Assembly (NCBI RefSeq): GCF_014196525.1
Contig: NZ_JACIDX010000004.1
Coordinates: 157,763 to 221,762 of the forward strand
Source: Novosphingobium sediminicola
GTDB taxonomy: Bacteria; Pseudomonadota; Alphaproteobacteria; Sphingomonadales; Sphingomonadaceae
Direction of reading: 5' to 3'
Length of the DNA stretch: 64,000 nucleotides
The notes below the pieces were generated by a model. That model saw only the letters and a list, made by a program, of their open reading frames with translations, did no database searches and was not told where the DNA came from. The position numbers and the translations under genes are program-made. Positions 61,735 through 64,000 of this stretch are shown piece by piece; positions within the stretch are counted from its first letter, which is position 1; the number at the start of each line of letters is the position of its first letter.

Positions 61735-62472
61735 TCAGTCTTTGCGCGCCATCATCAGCACGGTGTCCAATCGGCTCCACACCACGCGCACCGAGCCGAA
61801 ACCGGCCTCGCGCATGGCGGCGATCTGTTCTTCCAGGCTGGGCGTGATGAAATCGGGATGGTGGACCGGCGGGCCTTCCTGCTTGGCGGCCAGGTCCAGC
61901 GCAATCATCGTCTCGCGCGCCTTGCCAAGACGCGCGGCCCAGCGCGGATCGGCGCGGGTGTGGTCGATCACCGCGATCCAGCCCCCCGATGGCAGCATCG
62001 CATAGGCGCGCTTGTGAAAGGCGCGGATGCCGTCGAGATTCTGATGGATGGTCAGCCATGAGGACAGCAGCACATCGACCCCATCGGGCACGCAACCCAG
62101 CGAAAGATCGCGCGAAGCGCAGCCGATGCGATAGGACAACCGGTCGCCATAGCGGGCAAAGCGATGCTGGGCGTTGATCTGGTTATTATCGACCGGCTCG
62201 GTCCACTGGCCATGGGCCTGCGGGAATTGCGCCATGAAGGCTTCGAGAAATTCGCCGGTGAACGATCCGACATCGACCACCGATTTGGGGCTGGTTCCAT
62301 CGGCGGCAACAATCGCGGCGGCCAGACGGCGCGCCTCGCCCAGATGGTCGATATGGCCGCCCGGATTCATCGGCTCAAAGGGTACGGGGACATTGGCGTC
62401 GGCGGCCATGACCGGCCCGGCCCCAACGCAGCCGGCCAGCAAGGCGGCCGCCATAATTGCGCGAAATCCCAT
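61735..62472 (-). CDS. Exported SAM-methyltransferase-like protein
   Basis: A 245-residue protein with a leader (MGFRAIMAAALLAGCVGAG) whose LAGC is a lipobox, so it may be a lipoprotein; cleavage after VMA is another option. Behind it is a class I methyltransferase fold: motif I SVVDVGSFTGEFLEAF (atypical Ser-Phe), an acidic position after strand 2 and IAVIDHTRADPRW. It resembles predicted methyltransferases often carrying signal peptides in sphingomonads (COG4798 type). SAM is normally absent from the periplasm, so a binding or altered-enzyme role is possible. It lies 31 bp upstream of the TonB receptor. Confidence 0.8.
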   Translation of the reverse strand: MGFRAIMAAALLAGCVGAGPVMAADANVPVPFEPMNPGGHIDHLGEARRLAAAIVAADGTSPKSVVDVGSFTGEFLEAFMAQFPQAHGQWTEPVDNNQINAQHRFARYGDRLSYRIGCASRDLSLGCVPDGVDVLLSSWLTIHQNLDGIRAFHKRAYAMLPSGGWIAVIDHTRADPRWAARLGKARETMIALDLAAKQEGPPVHHPDFITPSLEEQIAAMREAGFGSVRVVWSRLDTVLMMARKD

Positions 62473-62604
62473 ATCTCTCCCTTTTCACGTACCTGCGCGA
62501 TGCGCGGCCGGTTGGTGAAAAGGGGATTAGCGCAAGGGGCCAAACCGAACCCAAATGGCGGGGGAGCCCGCGAATTTTTACGAAAAACCTTTGGAAACGC
62601 GCGA

Positions 62605-63936
62605 TTATATCCGGCGCGGCAGGGTCAGTACCGCGCGCAGGCCACCCATCCGCTCCGAAGGCTCCAGCGCCAGATGGCCGCCATAGAGCTGCGCCAGCTC
62701 ACCCACGATGCCCAGACCCAGCCCATAGCCCTGCCCGCTTTCATCCAGCCGGGTGCCCAGCGTCAGGGCCTGCGCGATGGCCTCGGGCGGAATGCCCGGC
62801 CCGTCATCCTCGACCATCACCGCCACCATTGCCCCCTGCACCTGCGCACTCAGACGCACATGGGCGCGGGAAAAGCGGCAGGCATTGTCGAGCAGATTGC
62901 CCAGCATCTCGTCCAGATCCTCCGGGTCCACCGCCAGCATTTGCGCCGCGCTGTCCTCCACGGCAATCGCCTTGCCCTCGTGCAGATGGTGCAGCGCATC
63001 GCTCAACACGCGCGCCACCGCGCCCAGATCGGCGCTGGCGCGATCGCCGGTTGAGCGCGCCGCCGCCCTTGCGCGATTCAGGTGATGGTCGATCCTTCGC
63101 GCCATTTCGGCCACCAGCGCGCGGCTCTCCGCGCTCGCCCCCTCGCGCGCCAATTTCAGCGTCAGCGTGGCCAAAGGCGTTTTCAGCCCATGCGCCAGAT
63201 TGCCGACATGGTGGCGGGCATGTTCCAGCCCCGCCTCGTTCTGATCGAGCAGCGCGTTCAATTCCGCCGCAAAGGGCGCCAGTTCGCGCGGCTGCCCCCC
63301 CGGCAGGCGGCGCAAACGCCCCTCGCGCACCAGCCCCACCGCATCGCGCAGGCGGAACACTGGCTTCAGGCTGTAGAACAATTGCAGATAGGCCACCACC
63401 AGCAGCGCCACGCTCATCAGCGCCAGCGCCACCTGAGTCGGGGTGATCGCGGCATCCATCGCCTCGACCACCAATTGCCGGGGCGCGAAAACGGTGATGC
63501 GATAGAGGTGATTGTGCAGCACCACATCCTTGCGCCGCACATGCATCTCCACCCCGGCGCGCGAACGGCCGATGCCAGTATAGATGGTGCCGGTGTGGAT
63601 CGCCGCGCCATCGCCCGATTTCCACACCACCCGCCCCGGATCGAGCACCGCGCCATAGGCCTGAAGCGCCCCGTCCGATTCCACCCGCCATCCCCATTGC
63701 AGGGGCGCGTTCTGGAAATGGGGCAACAGGCGCAGATTGGCGTTTTCGACCCGCCCATCGGGCCGGATCGCATTTTGCAGCAGGTCGATCTGGGTATCGA
63801 TGCGCGCGTCCAGATTCTGCGTAACCGTATTCGACAGGATCGCCCGGTTGACCAGCAGCGTCAGCGCAATCACCACCACGATCATCACGCCCGCGGCAAT
63901 GATGAAACGCGCGCGCAGCGACAGGCTGGATTTCAC
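62605..63936 (-). CDS. Sensor histidine kinase, PhoQ/FeuQ-like
   Basis: A 443-residue kinase. Helices at about 10-33 and 169-190 enclose a periplasmic sensor of about 135 residues. A short linker leads to the H-box GNLAHGLKTPLATLTLKL, in which Gly-Leu-Lys replaces the commoner Glu-Leu-Arg and which is typical of PhoQ-like kinases. The ATPase domain has MLGNLLDNACRFSRA, EDDGPGIP and GYGLGLGIV. The start is GTG 63936, overlapping the upstream regulator stop (GTGA, 63933-63936). It is a two-component pair with that regulator. Whether it controls the neighbouring TonB-receptor locus is unknown. Confidence 0.9.
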   Translation of the reverse strand: MKSSLSLRARFIIAAGVMIVVVIALTLLVNRAILSNTVTQNLDARIDTQIDLLQNAIRPDGRVENANLRLLPHFQNAPLQWGWRVESDGALQAYGAVLDPGRVVWKSGDGAAIHTGTIYTGIGRSRAGVEMHVRRKDVVLHNHLYRITVFAPRQLVVEAMDAAITPTQVALALMSVALLVVAYLQLFYSLKPVFRLRDAVGLVREGRLRRLPGGQPRELAPFAAELNALLDQNEAGLEHARHHVGNLAHGLKTPLATLTLKLAREGASAESRALVAEMARRIDHHLNRARAAARSTGDRASADLGAVARVLSDALHHLHEGKAIAVEDSAAQMLAVDPEDLDEMLGNLLDNACRFSRAHVRLSAQVQGAMVAVMVEDDGPGIPPEAIAQALTLGTRLDESGQGYGLGLGIVGELAQLYGGHLALEPSERMGGLRAVLTLPRRI

Positions 63937-64000
63937 TGATCGGCGCCCACCAGCCGATAGCCCAGCCCGCGCACGGTTTCGATCATCTCATTGCCGATCT
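63933..64000 (-). CDS. Response regulator (OmpR family), C-terminal end only
   Basis: Only the last 21 codons are inside the window. They read IGNEMIETVRGLGYRLVGAD and a final Gln, the typical end of an OmpR/PhoB winged helix (the TVRGLGYRL wing). The stop overlaps the GTG of the sensor kinase gene, so the pair is coupled. The receiver and most of the DNA-binding domain lie beyond the edge. Confidence 0.85.
   Translation of the reverse strand, partial: IGNEMIETVRGLGYRLVGADQ

Noticed and set aside
58221..61847. A rightward open frame of 1208 codons antisense to the PepSY and TonB receptor genes
   Set aside because: It mirrors two well-supported genes on the other strand. The translation is His/Arg/Gly-rich without domains, as expected of the antisense of GC-rich coding DNA.

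Overview
The window is high-GC DNA from an alphaproteobacterium, most likely a sphingomonad (Novosphingobium or Sphingomonas type). This is an inference from gene content and style: GC-rich third positions, ATGA/GTGA/TGATG stop-start overlaps, an ihfB-type DNA-binding protein, NnrU, a POT peptide transporter, TadE/TadG genes, a TonB receptor with catabolic neighbours, and heparinase/rpe/purH side by side. No insertion sequence, prophage or CRISPR array is visible. One tRNA gene (Leu, anticodon UAA) is present.

Layout. 1-3.5 kb: 3' part missing queG, a two-gene ABC exporter, and a Tat-type msrB. 3.5-12.8 kb: a surface-glycan region with two GT-C-like membrane proteins, two GtrA flippases, an FAD oxidoreductase, GT4, GT2 and a methyltransferase, then tRNA-Leu. 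12.9-18 kb: ihfB, a short GntR regulator divergent from a POT transporter plus NnrU protein, zur, msrA and a 50-residue membrane protein. 18-22.6 kb: purH, heparinase II/III-like gene, rpe. 22.6-28.1 kb: a GGDEF/EAL protein followed by a TadG-like VWA protein and two TadE-like proteins. 28.7-31.4 kb: hybrid histidine kinase and LuxR-type response regulator. 31.6-35.2 kb: bioB-bioF-(bioH-like)-bioC. 35.4-41 kb: dgt-like triphosphohydrolase and an EmrAB-OprM-type tripartite pump. 41-45 kb: sulfatase, its formylglycine-generating enzyme, and a LacI regulator. 45-50 kb: a response regulator divergent from a sensor kinase whose periplasmic domain carries a PGGGX repeat, translationally coupled to a small outer-membrane barrel. 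50-62.5 kb: exported enzymes (ceramidase-like, aldose epimerase, cupin, two esterase/hydrolases, lactonase) leading to a PepSY/HbpS/TonB receptor unit headed by an exported methyltransferase. 62.6-64 kb: a sensor kinase and the last residues of its response regulator.

The most striking unexplained structure is a 218-241 bp intergenic palindromic element present four times (10173-10413, 16393-16625, 19822-20042, 28139-28356). Each copy has two self-complementary hairpin arms in inverted orientation around a conserved core and an inner inverted repeat. Hairpin sequences vary between copies but their base pairing is kept, and the arms sit within a few bases of stop codons. I do not recognise the family. 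Other points worth attention: the repeat-bearing sensor kinase system, a duplicated operator-like site around the lacI/sulfatase genes, bioF apparently starting at a CTG overlapping the bioB stop, and the exported methyltransferase in front of the TonB receptor.
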